Below are positions 34,350 through 43,149 of a stretch of 64,000 nucleotides of DNA, piece by piece. The stretch spans positions 282,781-346,780 of the forward strand of contig NZ_KB849164.1 in NCBI RefSeq assembly GCF_000367925.1, written 5' to 3'. A program made the position numbers and the translations under genes. The stretch comes from Acinetobacter bohemicus ANC 3994 (GTDB lineage Bacteria; Pseudomonadota; Gammaproteobacteria; Pseudomonadales; Moraxellaceae). Below the pieces are notes generated by a model that had not been told where the DNA came from, did not search any database, and saw nothing but the letters and a program-made list of their open reading frames with translations. Position 1 is the stretch's first letter, and each line of letters opens with the position of its first letter.

Positions 34350-35201
34350 ATGCGGTTGATGCCATTACCCGAACGAGTATTGCAATGTGGAACATTGAGT
34401 TTAGATTTATCTCAACCGCATGTGATGGGGATTCTGAATGTTACTCCCGACTCTTTTAGTGATGGTGGGACGCATAATACTCAAGAACAAGCTATAGCAT
34501 ATGCGCTGCAAATGATGGCTGATGGTGCGACAGTGATTGATGTAGGGGGGGAATCGACACGACCGGGTGCATCTGTGGTTGAGGTTGAAGAAGAAATTCG
34601 TCGTGTCGTACCTGTAGTAGAAGCGCTATCCAAGCATAATGTTGTTATCTCAATTGATACTTCACAACCTGAAGTCATCAAGGCTGCGGTAAAAGCAGGC
34701 GCGCATATTTGGAATGATGTTCGTGCTTTAACACGTCCACACGCTTTAGTCACCGCAGCTGAGCTGAATATACCCATTATTATTATGCATATGCGTGGTG
34801 AACCAACTACGATGAACAACTTGAATCAATATCATGATGTAACGACAGATGTGATGGCGGAATTACAACAACGTGTTAATGATGCTCTTAAAGTCGGGGT
34901 GAAGCCTGAAAATATGGTGATTGATCCCGGTTTTGGTTTTGCAAAAAATGCACAGCAAAACTTAAAACTGCTACAAGAGTTTTATAAATTAAACCAAATG
35001 GGCTATCCGATTCTATCGGCATTATCTCGTAAGCGTTTTATTGGGGAAGCATTGGGTGGAGCAGATGCTCAAAGCCGTGCTGTAGGTTCGGTAGCAGCTC
35101 ATTTGATGAGTATTCAACAAGGTGCTTGTATGGTGCGTGCACATGATGTCAAGGCAATGACAGATGCAATTAAAGTCTGGAAAGCGATGCAGTCAGCTTA
35201 A
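34350..35201 (+). CDS. folP: Dihydropteroate synthase
   Basis: A 283-residue TIM-barrel dihydropteroate synthase with the pterin-binding signatures GILNVTPDSFSDGG (about 27-40) and GGESTRPGA (about 70-78). It joins p-aminobenzoate to hydroxymethyl-dihydropterin and is the sulfonamide target. I chose ATG 34350, which is preceded by AGGAG; the upstream extension has no conserved residues. A terminator precedes it after ftsH, so it is not co-transcribed by default, in contrast to the E. coli ftsH-folP operon. Confidence 0.96.
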   Translation: MRLMPLPERVLQCGTLSLDLSQPHVMGILNVTPDSFSDGGTHNTQEQAIAYALQMMADGATVIDVGGESTRPGASVVEVEEEIRRVVPVVEALSKHNVVISIDTSQPEVIKAAVKAGAHIWNDVRALTRPHALVTAAELNIPIIIMHMRGEPTTMNNLNQYHDVTTDVMAELQQRVNDALKVGVKPENMVIDPGFGFAKNAQQNLKLLQEFYKLNQMGYPILSALSRKRFIGEALGGADAQSRAVGSVAAHLMSIQQGACMVRAHDVKAMTDAIKVWKAMQSA

Positions 35202-35206
35202 GTTTA

Positions 35207-35242
35207 GGCAAGCCAGTTTGATTGGTTCAACTGGCTTGTCTT
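35207..35242 (+). terminator. Putative intrinsic terminator after folP
   Basis: CAAGCCAGTT/AACTGGCTTG stem, weak T run. Confidence 0.6.
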
Positions 35243-35355
35243 ATTGATTGCTTAGCGCAAAATTACATAAAGGCAGTATGATAAAAATAAAAGTTGTTTA
35301 TAGTGCAGAAATCTATTGATTTGTTTTTGATAATAACAACTTAGGATAAGTAATA

Positions 35356-36948
35356 ATGTTTAAACTTAAATTTTTGACCGTCACGGTAAGTACATTCATA
35401 TTGGCTGCTTGTGGACAAATGCCATCTCAGCAAATGAGAATGGGTGAAGTTACGGCATTGTCGATGCCAGCGCCAGCGTTGAAGACGGCTGCATATGAAC
35501 ACGCTCAGCTGTTGGTGGAAAATACCGAAAATTACCAAAAAATAGAGACAAACCCTGTACATAGTGTTGCCCAGCAGCCCATTTCTACATTTAGTGTTGA
35601 TGTTGATACGGGAAGTTATAGCAATGTGCGCCGTTTTCTACTGCAAAATGGTCAGCTTCCTCCGGTGGATGCTGTGCGCATTGAAGAAATGGTGAATTAT
35701 TTTAACTATGATTATCCGAATCCGACTGCTCAAACTAAGCACCCATTTTCGGTCAATACTGAAACGGTGGATTCACCTTGGCAACCGAATGCCAAAATTA
35801 TCAGAATTGGGATTAAGGCCAAAGATTTGCAGGCACAGCAATTACCACCCGCAAATTTAGTTTTTCTGATCGATGTTTCTGGAAGTATGGATGCAGAGAA
35901 TAAATTACCTTTGGTGAAGAAGACACTGCGACTACTCACGGAGCAGCTACGCCCACAAGATCAAGTCACCATTATTACCTATGCCAGTGGTGAGGATCTG
36001 GTCTTGGCTCCAACTTCTGGAGCGGAAAAGGATAAAATTATCAAAGTGATTAATCGCTTAAATGCTGGAGGTGCCACTTCGGGCGAACGGGCGATTCAAT
36101 TGGCTTATGAGCAGGCGCAGAAGTCTTATATTAAAGCAGGGATTAACCGTATTTTAATTGCGACTGATGGTGACTTTAATGTTGGTGTTACCGATTTTAA
36201 TGCATTAAAAGGGATGATTGCTGAAAAGCGTAAATCAGGCATTTCATTTACCACTTTGGGTTTTGGTAGTGGTAATTATGATGAGCAGCTGATGGAGCAG
36301 CTTGCAGATGCAGGTGATGGTAATTATAGCTATATTGATAATGAGCGTGAGGCTAAAAAAGTGTTGCAACGTCAGTTGTCCTCTACTTTAGCAACGGTTG
36401 CGCAAGATGTGAAAATACAAGTTGAATTTAACCCAGCGACGGTTAAAGAATATCGTCTGATTGGTTATGAAAATCGTTTATTAAAAAATGAAGATTTTAA
36501 TAATGATCAAGTCGATGCAGGGGATATTGGTGCAGGGCATACAGTTACTGCACTCTATGAAATTATTCCTGTCGGGCAAAAAGGTTGGTTAAACTCATCG
36601 CGCTATCAAGCCACATCTACAGCTTCAGCCGCACTTAAACATGAGTATGCTGATGTAAATTTACGTTATAAATTGCCTAACCAAGCGCAAAGTATCTTGC
36701 TAAATTCCCCTGTACAGGTTGCCAGTAAGCCGCTGGCACAGGCCAGTACAGATACCCGTTTTGCCATTGCGGTTGCCGCGTATGGACAACAACTGCGAGG
36801 AGGCCAGTACAATGCAAATATGCAATGGGATGAAATTTTACGCTTAGCAAAAAGTGCTGAAAAACCGGATACCTTTGGCTTACGTGAAGAATTTATTGAT
36901 CTATTGAAAATCGCAAAAAGTTTAAGTTCAGAACAGAAAAAATCCTAG
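35356..36948 (+). CDS. YfbK-type von Willebrand factor A domain lipoprotein
   Basis: A 530-residue lipoprotein: signal peptide with lipobox LAAC (Cys19). It carries an N-terminal von Willebrand-type domain (FSVDVDTGSYSNVRRFL, about 80-96, a YfbK signature), a central VWA domain with the metal-binding MIDAS motif DVSGS (Asp173), and the C-terminal YfbK domain. VWA domains mediate metal-dependent protein contacts; YfbK proteins have no established function. It is probably anchored at the outer membrane. Single gene with its own terminator. Confidence 0.85.
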   Translation: MFKLKFLTVTVSTFILAACGQMPSQQMRMGEVTALSMPAPALKTAAYEHAQLLVENTENYQKIETNPVHSVAQQPISTFSVDVDTGSYSNVRRFLLQNGQLPPVDAVRIEEMVNYFNYDYPNPTAQTKHPFSVNTETVDSPWQPNAKIIRIGIKAKDLQAQQLPPANLVFLIDVSGSMDAENKLPLVKKTLRLLTEQLRPQDQVTIITYASGEDLVLAPTSGAEKDKIIKVINRLNAGGATSGERAIQLAYEQAQKSYIKAGINRILIATDGDFNVGVTDFNALKGMIAEKRKSGISFTTLGFGSGNYDEQLMEQLADAGDGNYSYIDNEREAKKVLQRQLSSTLATVAQDVKIQVEFNPATVKEYRLIGYENRLLKNEDFNNDQVDAGDIGAGHTVTALYEIIPVGQKGWLNSSRYQATSTASAALKHEYADVNLRYKLPNQAQSILLNSPVQVASKPLAQASTDTRFAIAVAAYGQQLRGGQYNANMQWDEILRLAKSAEKPDTFGLREEFIDLLKIAKSLSSEQKKS

Positions 36949-36975
36949 ACGCTGAGTTGTTTGAAGTGATGTAAA

Positions 36976-37004
36976 CGAGCAGATGGAAATCTGCTCATTT
37001 TTTC
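36976..37004 (+). terminator. Intrinsic terminator after the VWA gene
   Basis: GAGCAGAT-GGAA-ATCTGCTC stem followed by ATTTTTTC. Confidence 0.85.
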
Positions 37005-37070
37005 ATTTGGTAAAATGTAAAGTTTGTGTTATACAAGCTCGCTTTAATGCGTGTCTTTTTTGAGTTTTAT

Positions 37071-37385
37071 ATGTTTGAAGATTTACTTCTCCCCATGTTT
37101 GATGATGAATATTATCCAGATATTCTTGTCGCTGAAGTTAAACAGATCATTAAGCAGTTTGCGAAGAAAATAGCAAAAACCGATCTATCTGAAGTCGAAA
37201 TTTACCGTTTTGCTGCTGAAACCGTTGTATTTATTAATAAGATGAAGCCACAGTTTGATGATCTTGATTCATCATTAGATGACACGGCAGCAGATTATAT
37301 TGCTGAAGCGATGATGATGGTGGCACAAGATAATGGCTACATGAATATTGAAATGGAAGAATTAGTATCGAATAGAGAGTGGTAA
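37071..37385 (+). CDS. Small acidic protein, DUF5713-like
   Basis: A 104-residue acidic helical protein (MFEDLLLPMFDDEYYPDILV at the N-terminus). The N-terminal DDEYYPD segment and helical layout look like the DUF5713 family, whose function is unknown. It has no membrane segments. The start chosen gives the conserved N-terminus; an in-frame ATG eight codons earlier is possible, and neither has a good ribosome-binding site. Confidence 0.6.
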   Translation: MFEDLLLPMFDDEYYPDILVAEVKQIIKQFAKKIAKTDLSEVEIYRFAAETVVFINKMKPQFDDLDSSLDDTAADYIAEAMMMVAQDNGYMNIEMEELVSNREW

Positions 37386-37401
37386 TTCACTCTTTGTTTT
37401 T

Positions 37402-37794
37402 TTAAAGTTTATCTAAATCCGACAATAAATCTGAAAGATGACAGCTTTCTTTGAGATGTACGTCTGAAATCTCATCCACGACTAAATGATATTGTGTATT
37501 TTTTTCATAAGCGCTAGCTTTAAGAGTAAGCCAAAAATGAGCGTCTTGTTTGAGTTGTTTTCGAATGGTTTCTTGATCTTGCGTATGGTTGAAATCAAGT
37601 AAATATTGAGTTTGGGTTAAATTACAGCGCTGTAAAATCAGTTGATCTTTATCTTGTATGATTGTTCCAGAAAATAAATCATAAATAACATCTATCTTGT
37701 TTGTTACGACTAATTCTTCAGCATGGCTAAAAGGTGAAGTAATCAGTAAAAAGCAGCCGATATAGAACAGATGCTGTAATCCGTTGAAATTCAT
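37402..37794 (-). CDS. Hypothetical periplasmic protein
   Basis: A 130-residue protein with a signal peptide (hydrophobic core FYIGCFLLITSPF, likely cleavage after SHA at residue 25). The mature part is about 105 residues with two cysteines (LQRCNL and ESCHL), likely a disulfide. I recognise no family. It is convergent with the DUF5713-like gene and follows tRNA-Leu on the same strand, with a terminator between. Confidence 0.55.
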   Translation of the reverse strand: MNFNGLQHLFYIGCFLLITSPFSHAEELVVTNKIDVIYDLFSGTIIQDKDQLILQRCNLTQTQYLLDFNHTQDQETIRKQLKQDAHFWLTLKASAYEKNTQYHLVVDEISDVHLKESCHLSDLLSDLDKL

Positions 37795-37844
37795 GTTTTA
37801 TATTTCTTGTTCTGAGCTTGCAGGTATTTTAATAATTCAGACGT

Positions 37845-37872
37845 AAAAAAACCAGCAGAAGCTGGGATTTTT
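37845..37872 (-). terminator. Intrinsic terminator after tRNA-Leu
   Basis: Minus-strand ATCCCAGC-TTCT-GCTGG stem followed by TTTTTTT. Confidence 0.85.
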
Positions 37873-37899
37873 ATTGCACCATTTTAAGAAGTATTAAAA

Positions 37900-37985
37900 T
37901 GGTGCCCGAGGCCAGACTCGAACTGGCACGCTTTGTGGGCGGGGGATTTTAAATCCCCTGTGTCTACCGATTTCACCACTCGGGC
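37900..37985 (-). tRNA. tRNA-Leu (anticodon TAA)
   Basis: An 86-base gene on the minus strand from GCCCGAGTGG to the encoded CCA. The acceptor stem GCCCGAG/CTCGGGC, anticodon loop TTTAAAA with anticodon TAA, long variable arm and GTTCGAGTC T-arm are all present. Confidence 0.97.
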
Positions 37986-38109
37986 ATGAGCGCAATAATA
38001 GAGGACGAATGAAAACTTGGCAAGTATCTTTGCGTCTATTTGCTTTCTTTTCAAGCAATTCATGTGCTTATCTAGCAAAATTTTTTATTTTCAATCAAAA
38101 AACAATCAA

Positions 38110-38144
38110 TTGTCATGATTCTTTCATCGATTTGAGATCATAAA
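38110..38144 (+). promoter_or_regulatory. Pho box and -10 element before the PhoD-type phosphatase gene
   Basis: TTGTCAT-GATT-CTTTCAT (38110-38127) matches the PhoB consensus CTGTCAT-N4-CTGTCAT at 12 of 14 positions. A -10-like CATAAA follows 11 bases later, the spacing of PhoB-activated promoters. The gene start is 64 bases downstream of the box. Confidence 0.65.
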
Positions 38145-38190
38145 GCAATAATCCTTTTTTATATTAAAAGAATAAAAAATAAGGAAAAAT

Positions 38191-39957
38191 ATGATGTCTT
38201 TGAAAATATCACGCCGTGAACTTCTGCAAAAATCATTAGCCAGTTTTGGGGCTTTATCTTTACCGATTTCACTGACGGCTTGTGGTGGGGATTCTGATGA
38301 TGGAATGCAATCTAATAGTGTGAAAGCAGATTTTTTACATGGTGTTGCCAGTGGCGACCCTTTAAAAGATAAAGTCATCTTATGGACGCGTCTTACACCG
38401 AATGATGTATCTCTACGTTTAGAGGTTATTTGGGAAATTGCCTTAGATCAAAAATTTAGCCAATTGGTTAATTTTGGCAAAGTACAGACGGCACAAGCCC
38501 AAGATTTTACCGTAAAAGTTGATGCCAATAAATTAAGATCAAATCAGCGCTATTACTACCGATTCCGTTATGGCAATGTTATTTCACCTATAGGGCAAAC
38601 CAAAACATTGCCTGAAACGAGCAATACGGTGAGTTTTGCGGTCTGTTCTTGTTCTAACTATCCAGCCGGTTACTTTCATGTTTATCAGGAAATAGCCAAA
38701 CAGGATGTCGATGTGGTGATTCATCTGGGAGACTATATTTATGAATATGGTAAAGATGGATATGCCACGGAAGATGCTGCTAAATTGGGGCGGGAGTTGG
38801 CTTTAGATAATAATAAAGAAATGATTACGTTAGACGATTATCGTAAGCGTTATGCCTTATATCGCAAGGATATAGATTTACAGACTGTACATCAGCGTCA
38901 TCCCTTTATTGTAATTTGGGATGATCATGAACTAGCGAATGATACATGGAAAGATGGCGCGGAAAACCATACAGAAGAAGTAGGAAGTAATAAAAATGAA
39001 GGTAAATTTATAGAGCGTAAAATTGCAGCGCTGCAAGCTTATTTTGAATGGATGCCTATACGTCCTGTTTCAGACAATGATCATTTAAATATTTATCGTC
39101 AATTTAATTTTGGCACCTTGGTGCAGTTGACCATGTTAGACACGCGCGTTTTAGCGCGTGATCGACAGTTAGATTATGCTGACTACATGACAGCGCAGGG
39201 CATGAATTTTCAGCGTTTTCAAGAAGATTTAAATCATCCAATGCGGACGTTAATGGGGAGTACGCAATTACAATGGCTACAGGCTCAATTAGAGCAATCT
39301 ACAGCGACTTGGAATGTACTCGGTCAACAAGTACTGATGAGTAAGATGCTGATTCCTGCGGAACTTTTGCTGCCATTAAGCCAGATGGATGTAGTGGCCT
39401 TAAACCAAAAAATTCCAGAATTAGTCACGTTGAAAATGCGCGCTTTACAGGGTGATCCAAGCCTAACAGAAATAGAAAAAGCACGTTTAACTTTAGTGGC
39501 ACCCTATAATTTAGATGCTTGGGATGGTTACGCTGCGGAACGTGAAGCACTCTATGCGACCTTGAGAAAAGTTGATAAAAAGGTCGTGGTTTTAGCTGGT
39601 GATACACACAATGCATGGGCATCGGATTTATATAATCAAAGTGGCGCGCATGTGGGGTTAGAGCTGGCGACCAGTTCAGTGTCTTCACCGGGTTTGGAAA
39701 AATATTTAAATATTCCCTTGGCACAATTACAGCAGTTTGAATTGGCTTTTAGAACTTTAATTGATGAACTCAATTATTGTAATTTGAACCAACGTGGCTA
39801 TTTAACTGTGCATTTTACTGCGCAGCAGATGCAAGCGAATTGGGTGTTTGTGAATACAATTAAAGACCGACAGTATACTGTCGATCATGATCGTTCTTAT
39901 CAAGTTTTGGTCGACAGCATGCTCAATGATATAAAAGCCGAACCAAAAATTGCTTAA
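38191..39957 (+). CDS. phoD: PhoD-type alkaline phosphatase/phosphodiesterase
   Basis: A 588-residue PhoD-family enzyme. The N-terminus has a twin-arginine signal (SRRELLQKS) and a lipobox LTAC (Cys31), so it is probably a Tat-exported lipoprotein. The metal-binding motifs of PhoD are visible: VCSCSNYP, HLGDYIYEYG, IWDDHELANDTW and VVLAGDTHNAW. PhoD enzymes bind Ca and Fe and release phosphate from mono- and diesters outside the cell. A Pho box upstream fits induction by phosphate starvation. AAGGAAAAAT precedes the start. Confidence 0.88.
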   Translation: MMSLKISRRELLQKSLASFGALSLPISLTACGGDSDDGMQSNSVKADFLHGVASGDPLKDKVILWTRLTPNDVSLRLEVIWEIALDQKFSQLVNFGKVQTAQAQDFTVKVDANKLRSNQRYYYRFRYGNVISPIGQTKTLPETSNTVSFAVCSCSNYPAGYFHVYQEIAKQDVDVVIHLGDYIYEYGKDGYATEDAAKLGRELALDNNKEMITLDDYRKRYALYRKDIDLQTVHQRHPFIVIWDDHELANDTWKDGAENHTEEVGSNKNEGKFIERKIAALQAYFEWMPIRPVSDNDHLNIYRQFNFGTLVQLTMLDTRVLARDRQLDYADYMTAQGMNFQRFQEDLNHPMRTLMGSTQLQWLQAQLEQSTATWNVLGQQVLMSKMLIPAELLLPLSQMDVVALNQKIPELVTLKMRALQGDPSLTEIEKARLTLVAPYNLDAWDGYAAEREALYATLRKVDKKVVVLAGDTHNAWASDLYNQSGAHVGLELATSSVSSPGLEKYLNIPLAQLQQFELAFRTLIDELNYCNLNQRGYLTVHFTAQQMQANWVFVNTIKDRQYTVDHDRSYQVLVDSMLNDIKAEPKIA

Positions 39958-40001
39958 CTTGCGGTGTTCAAAAGCTGGGTAGGGAAACTCAGTTTTGGGC
40001 G

Positions 40002-40733
40002 CTACATTAAACTATCTAAATAGGTTTCGACATCAACATGTTTATGGGTTTTACACAGTTCGTTTTCATAACGAATCAGTTGAATGTGAAGATCAATAAA
40101 ATGTTGTTCTTGTTGTTGAAGTACATTGCGCGTTGCTGAATTTTTAGCACTGAATAAACGTTTGAGTTTAATTTTTAAAATTTGTTTATATGACCAAAAG
40201 CAAATTCGACGTGTTTCTTGTAGATAAAAATATTGCTCATTTTGAGTGTCTGCACGGAACATATTTTCTTTATAAAAGCGTACAAAACCAAAACTTAAGG
40301 CAAGAAAAAAAAGAATAATTTGTAAAAAAATACTTTCAATATAGGCGATGTTAATGGCTTGGAGCAGAATAAGTCCTGCTAATTTAATCGGGGTATGACG
40401 AAGCTGTTGATATAAAGAGGTTGAACTATGTTTGATTTGTTTAATCACCAATGGGGTATACAGCATAAACAATAACATGATGGCTAAAACAGCAATGCCA
40501 TAGGAACGAAAGTGATCAAATTGTGGCAATTGAACCGAAATGAAATGGCCTAAACTCATTGAAAGAGAAATAAAAATCATTGCTGCAAGCAGCCAAGGAA
40601 TTAGTTCTTTAAGTTCGTCTAAAATGCCTTTGGTTTTGATCATACTATAAAACAAAAAATTTCTTTTAAAGGCGGTTGGGTGTTGTTCCCGCATTTGTTT
40701 TAAAAAAAGCGCAGTTTGTTTGTTGCTGATCAT
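40002..40733 (-). CDS. Hypothetical polytopic membrane protein
   Basis: A 243-residue protein I do not recognise. Three or four membrane segments lie between about residues 45 and 155 (for example LLAAMIFISLSMSLGHFI and IAVLAIMLLFMLYTPLVI), followed by a basic, coiled-coil-prone cytoplasmic tail (YLQETRRICFWSYKQILKIK; QQQEQHFIDLHIQLIRYENEL). Start at ATG 40733 (MISNKQ); a GTG five codons upstream is an alternative. It is convergent with the phosphatase gene, with no clear terminator between. Confidence 0.55.
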   Translation of the reverse strand: MISNKQTALFLKQMREQHPTAFKRNFLFYSMIKTKGILDELKELIPWLLAAMIFISLSMSLGHFISVQLPQFDHFRSYGIAVLAIMLLFMLYTPLVIKQIKHSSTSLYQQLRHTPIKLAGLILLQAINIAYIESIFLQIILFFLALSFGFVRFYKENMFRADTQNEQYFYLQETRRICFWSYKQILKIKLKRLFSAKNSATRNVLQQQEQHFIDLHIQLIRYENELCKTHKHVDVETYLDSLM

Positions 40734-41088
40734 AAGAATCAAGGGCACATAAAAATGAATTGTAATATAAATGATTTAATGCCATTTGGCAGAAAAAAGT
40801 GGCGCTATCATTTATGAATCAGCAATAAAACGCTGTTATTTTTATTTTCAGTAAAATGCAAAGTTAAATTTTCGGGATTTCTGAGGATTAATCTACCATA
40901 TTGTTTTATTTGAAAATCGTTAATTGGGGCCATCATTTAGATAAATTGGTTTTGCCGGTAATCAAGTTGTTTTAACAATTATTTTAGCGGTGCTATGCGT
41001 GAAGAATAGGCTGAACTAGATTTTATTCCTGTATTAAATGATGATTTATGCGAAAATAGTGCTTTATTATTTTGTCCAAGGACAGTTC
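40734..41088. other. Non-coding gap with divergent promoters
   Basis: About 350 AT-rich bases between two divergent unknown genes. I see no repeats or structured RNA; a short TGCCATTTGGCA palindrome near 40780 is the only symmetrical element. Confidence 0.4.
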
Positions 41089-41598
41089 ATGACTGATCAA
41101 TCTCCTGAATCTTTAAGCGATATCGAAATTTTAGACATTTTACAGTCCATGAAAAACGATGAGCTGAATACTGAAGCGAAAGAGATTATCTTGAATGGTG
41201 GTAAAGCAGGTCGTCAAGAAGCACATAAGCAAGCAATTGTTGCTTTGCATAATGCTTTTGAAAAAAACTTTGTTGAAGCAGTTACTTTGGCATTGGGGTT
41301 AAATGCAGGACAAGCGAAAAAGATTAAATATAAAAAAGATCGTATCCGTATTTTGAAAGTACGTGGCATTGATTATATGGCGATTGATGGTGCTGAAACT
41401 GCTCAGGTTTTATCACAAATTGCACAAGCCATTGTTCGTGAAGATGCTATTGTAACCAATGGTCTGCACAATATTTTCCCATTTTGGAAAGAAGGCTGGC
41501 CAATGGTTCAGTTTGATAATGCCTACAATATTTTAGAAGATGATATTCGAATTCATTATGCTTTAGTGATTGAAAGCTTGATTGAGAATTTTAAATAA
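41089..41598 (+). CDS. Hypothetical cytoplasmic protein
   Basis: A 169-residue soluble protein without signal or membrane segments. A helical N-terminal half (SDIEILDILQSMKNDELNTE) is followed by an alpha/beta-looking part (RIRILKVRGIDYMAIDGAET). I recognise no family. The ATG at 41089 has AAGGACAG upstream, which decides it over an earlier frame extension. Terminator at 41613-41645. Confidence 0.6.
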   Translation: MTDQSPESLSDIEILDILQSMKNDELNTEAKEIILNGGKAGRQEAHKQAIVALHNAFEKNFVEAVTLALGLNAGQAKKIKYKKDRIRILKVRGIDYMAIDGAETAQVLSQIAQAIVREDAIVTNGLHNIFPFWKEGWPMVQFDNAYNILEDDIRIHYALVIESLIENFK

Positions 41599-41612
41599 TT
41601 TTTATTGAAGTA

Positions 41613-41645
41613 AAAAAAGCACCTAATAGAAGGTGCTTTTTATGT
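41613..41645 (+). terminator. Intrinsic terminator
   Basis: AAAAGCACCT-AATAGA-AGGTGCTTTTT hairpin. Confidence 0.85.
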
Positions 41646-41692
41646 CATCTCACTTTTTTAGGAAAAGCAGATCCTTAAATTTGAGTGACGAT

Positions 41693-43021
41693 TTACTCTG
41701 CTTCTTCTTGAGTTTCATTTTCTGTGGGTTTTTCAAGTAAGCGGGTGACCAGTAATTGGTCAATCTTGAAATGGTCGACATCGACCACTTCAAACTTATA
41801 ACCATCAAAATTCACGGCATCGGCAGGGCGTGGAATTTTGCGCAGCTTATACATCATAAAACCAGCAATGGTCTCATAATTTTCGTCATCTGGCATTTCA
41901 TTAATTTCAAGCGCATGTTTGATATCTTCAATGGGCGTGCTGCCATCAATCAGCCATGAATTGTTATCACGTTTAATAATTTGCTGATCGGCTTCAATCG
42001 GAGTCACCCAATCGCCCATGACGGTAATCATAATGTCGGAGAGGGTAATTACACCCACAACCAAGGCATATTCGTTAATAACGACCGCAAATTTTTCTTT
42101 GGTTGAGCGGAAGCGATCTAGTAATTCAGATAAGGTTAATGTATCTGGAATAGTCAGTACGTTACGAATGGTATTTTCGTTCAATTGCAATAAAGATTGA
42201 TTGTTGAGAATACGCACCAAAATATCTTTGGCATCAATATAGCCAATCACATCATCAATATTTTCACTACACACTAAAAACTTAGAATATGGATATTCTG
42301 CAAGTTTTTGGCGAATGCTGGCTTCAGATTCTTTTAAGGTAAAAAACACCACATTTTCACGCGTGGTCATACTTGAGGGTACATTCCGTTCTTCAAGTTC
42401 AAATACATTTTCAATAAAATGATGTTCTTGCTTTTGTAGCACACCCGCTTGGGCACCCGCATCCATGACGGCTGAAATATCTGCGAAGGTAATATTGTCG
42501 TCACGAATGGTATTCACTTTAAACAAGCGGAACAATAAATTCGCGATGGCATTAATAATCCAAGCCAATGGTTTACAGACTTTAATAAAGATTTGAATTG
42601 GATTAATGACAGAGACCGCAATTTTTTCTGGTGCGATCATGGCCAAGCGTTTCGGCATTAAATCTGCAAAAAGAATAAAAAGTGAGGTCACTAAGGTAAA
42701 GGAGAGCGCAAAACCAATCGTTTCCGTCCAAGGCCCTTGATAAATACGATCAATAAGCGTGACGAAATAGGGACGGAAGGCAGCCTCACCTAAAATACCA
42801 CCCAGAATGGCAACGGCATTTAAGCCAATTTGTGAAGCAGCAAAGAAGTCAGCAGATTGTGCTTGTAAGTCTAAAACTTTCTGTGCGCGTTCATCGCCAG
42901 ATTCAGCAAGAATTTTAAGTTTGACCTTGCGTGCACCAGCAAGGGCAATTTCAGTTAAAGAGAGGAAACCGGCTCCTGCAATCAGTATTACGATGATGAG
43001 GATATTCTGGAAAAGGCTCAC
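41693..43021 (-). CDS. CNNM/CorC-type hemolysin-family transporter
   Basis: A 442-residue protein with an N-terminal DUF21/CNNM membrane domain (four hydrophobic segments, about 1-190), a CBS domain pair (about 205-330) and a C-terminal CorC_HlyC domain (about 345-430). Members are proposed to export magnesium or other divalent ions or polyamines across the inner membrane (CorB/PaeA/YfjD types). The exact substrate cannot be told from sequence. It is single on the minus strand downstream of a LysR gene, with a hairpin between. Confidence 0.85.
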   Translation of the reverse strand: MSLFQNILIIVILIAGAGFLSLTEIALAGARKVKLKILAESGDERAQKVLDLQAQSADFFAASQIGLNAVAILGGILGEAAFRPYFVTLIDRIYQGPWTETIGFALSFTLVTSLFILFADLMPKRLAMIAPEKIAVSVINPIQIFIKVCKPLAWIINAIANLLFRLFKVNTIRDDNITFADISAVMDAGAQAGVLQKQEHHFIENVFELEERNVPSSMTTRENVVFFTLKESEASIRQKLAEYPYSKFLVCSENIDDVIGYIDAKDILVRILNNQSLLQLNENTIRNVLTIPDTLTLSELLDRFRSTKEKFAVVINEYALVVGVITLSDIMITVMGDWVTPIEADQQIIKRDNNSWLIDGSTPIEDIKHALEINEMPDDENYETIAGFMMYKLRKIPRPADAVNFDGYKFEVVDVDHFKIDQLLVTRLLEKPTENETQEEAE

Positions 43022-43075
43022 GAATCCACCTGTAGATCATCATTATTATGGAATATTTTTAACACAAAAGAATGG

Positions 43076-43100
43076 GAGGTAGTAAAGAGATTACTACCTC
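43076..43100 (-). terminator. Perfect hairpin after the LysR gene
   Basis: GAGGTAGTAA (43076-43085) and TTACTACCTC (43091-43100) with an AGAGA loop. On the minus strand it is followed by CCCATTCTTTTG, so terminator strength is moderate. Confidence 0.6.
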
Positions 43101-43149
43101 GATAGGCACAGTATAAGCTTAAAAAAGAAGAATTTAAGAATTTTTCTGT

